From Candidatus Hatepunaea meridiana (GTDB lineage: Bacteria > Electryoneota > AABM5-125-24 > Hatepunaeales > Hatepunaeaceae): a stretch of DNA of 32,833 bases. Numbering within the stretch: the stretch's first letter is position 1. Where the stretch lies: contig JAVCDD010000315.1 in the NCBI GenBank assembly GCA_030765125.1, forward strand, positions 1 to 32,833, written 5' to 3'. The stretch itself is not shown here. More notes on this DNA, generated by a model. That model had not been told where the DNA came from. It saw only the letters and a list, made by a program, of their open reading frames with translations, and ran no database searches.

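Larger units (their letters stand above)
29566..31737 (+). repeat. Cadherin-like tandem repeats, block C (about 6 units)
   Basis: Units contain the cadherin-like signature 'xEDEQLTLDLxDYVSDQD ... ATDPEGLSDTDEAxVEVLAVNDAP', for example at 29566-29868, 30129-30435 and 30870-31170. Linkers such as PVNDPP and NVNEPP mark unit ends. Two units are interrupted before their last strand by basic insertions (30673-30828 and 31432-31713). Loops are rich in Asp, as expected for calcium binding. Confidence 0.8.

Noticed and set aside
1120..32693. Many minus-strand frames of 60-166 codons inside the giant gene
   Set aside because: They mirror the codon bias of the plus-strand gene (acidic codons read backwards give Ile/Val/Ser-rich strings), overlap conserved domains throughout and share no consistent start signals.

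Overview
The window is essentially one gene. After a 387-base leader, a single plus-strand reading frame opens at 388 and runs without a stop to the last base (32833). It encodes at least 10,815 residues, and the 3' end lies outside the window. I found no second protein gene and no RNA gene. The product is a secreted, strongly acidic giant with a signal peptide, a subtilisin-type protease at the N-terminus, and then about 10,000 residues of beta-rich repeat modules. These module families (subtilase, LVIVD repeats, ASH/choice-of-anchor D Ig-like domains, right-handed beta-helix, cadherin-like tandem repeats) are typical of large surface proteins of Gram-negative bacteria in the wider FCB group and neighbouring uncultured phyla. 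That placement is an inference; no taxonomic marker gene is present.

Layout: 1-387 holds two long inverted repeats of REP/REPIN type and a near-consensus sigma-70 promoter (TTGACT, 17 bases, TATAAT). 388-2085 encodes signal peptide, propeptide and subtilase with a complete D/H/S triad plus oxyanion Asn. 2176-3900 is an array of 14 LVIVD repeats. 3901-22725 is the most unusual part. It has twelve copies of a BACON/HYDIN-like Ig domain ('host'), eleven of which are split at the same inter-strand position by a large 'guest' domain. The guests are propeller-like (hosts 1, 3, 5, 7, 9), a nidogen-like sheet domain (2, 4, 10, 12), a glutamine-amidotransferase-like fold (6) or a LamG lectin-like domain (8). 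Host 11 has no guest. ASH-type domains separate most hosts and a beta-helix (5530-6501) follows host 1. Hosts 3 to 9 form a higher-order repeat of about 2.9 kb in which the even slot carries a different guest each time.

22729-32833 holds a beta-sandwich of unknown family, cadherin-like/He_PIG repeats, three copies of a 'DEIGVFT'-type domain, about nine Ig-like modules, a second cadherin-like block, and a final array of 96-residue repeats that runs off the window.

The guest-bearing loops share a basic linker (consensus RDxxSRTLRS ... PRRDxxGD) in an otherwise acidic protein. Five 26-bp palindromes, all read in the same frame, and four short tandem repeats (7- or 8-bp units) sit only in these linkers or in two matching insertions in the C-terminal cadherin-like block. 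This resembles the in-frame palindromic elements known from Rickettsia genes. Taken together, the gene looks like a modular scaffold that accepts guest domains and small repeats at fixed permissive loops. Whether the N-terminal protease cuts the basic linkers is an open but testable idea.
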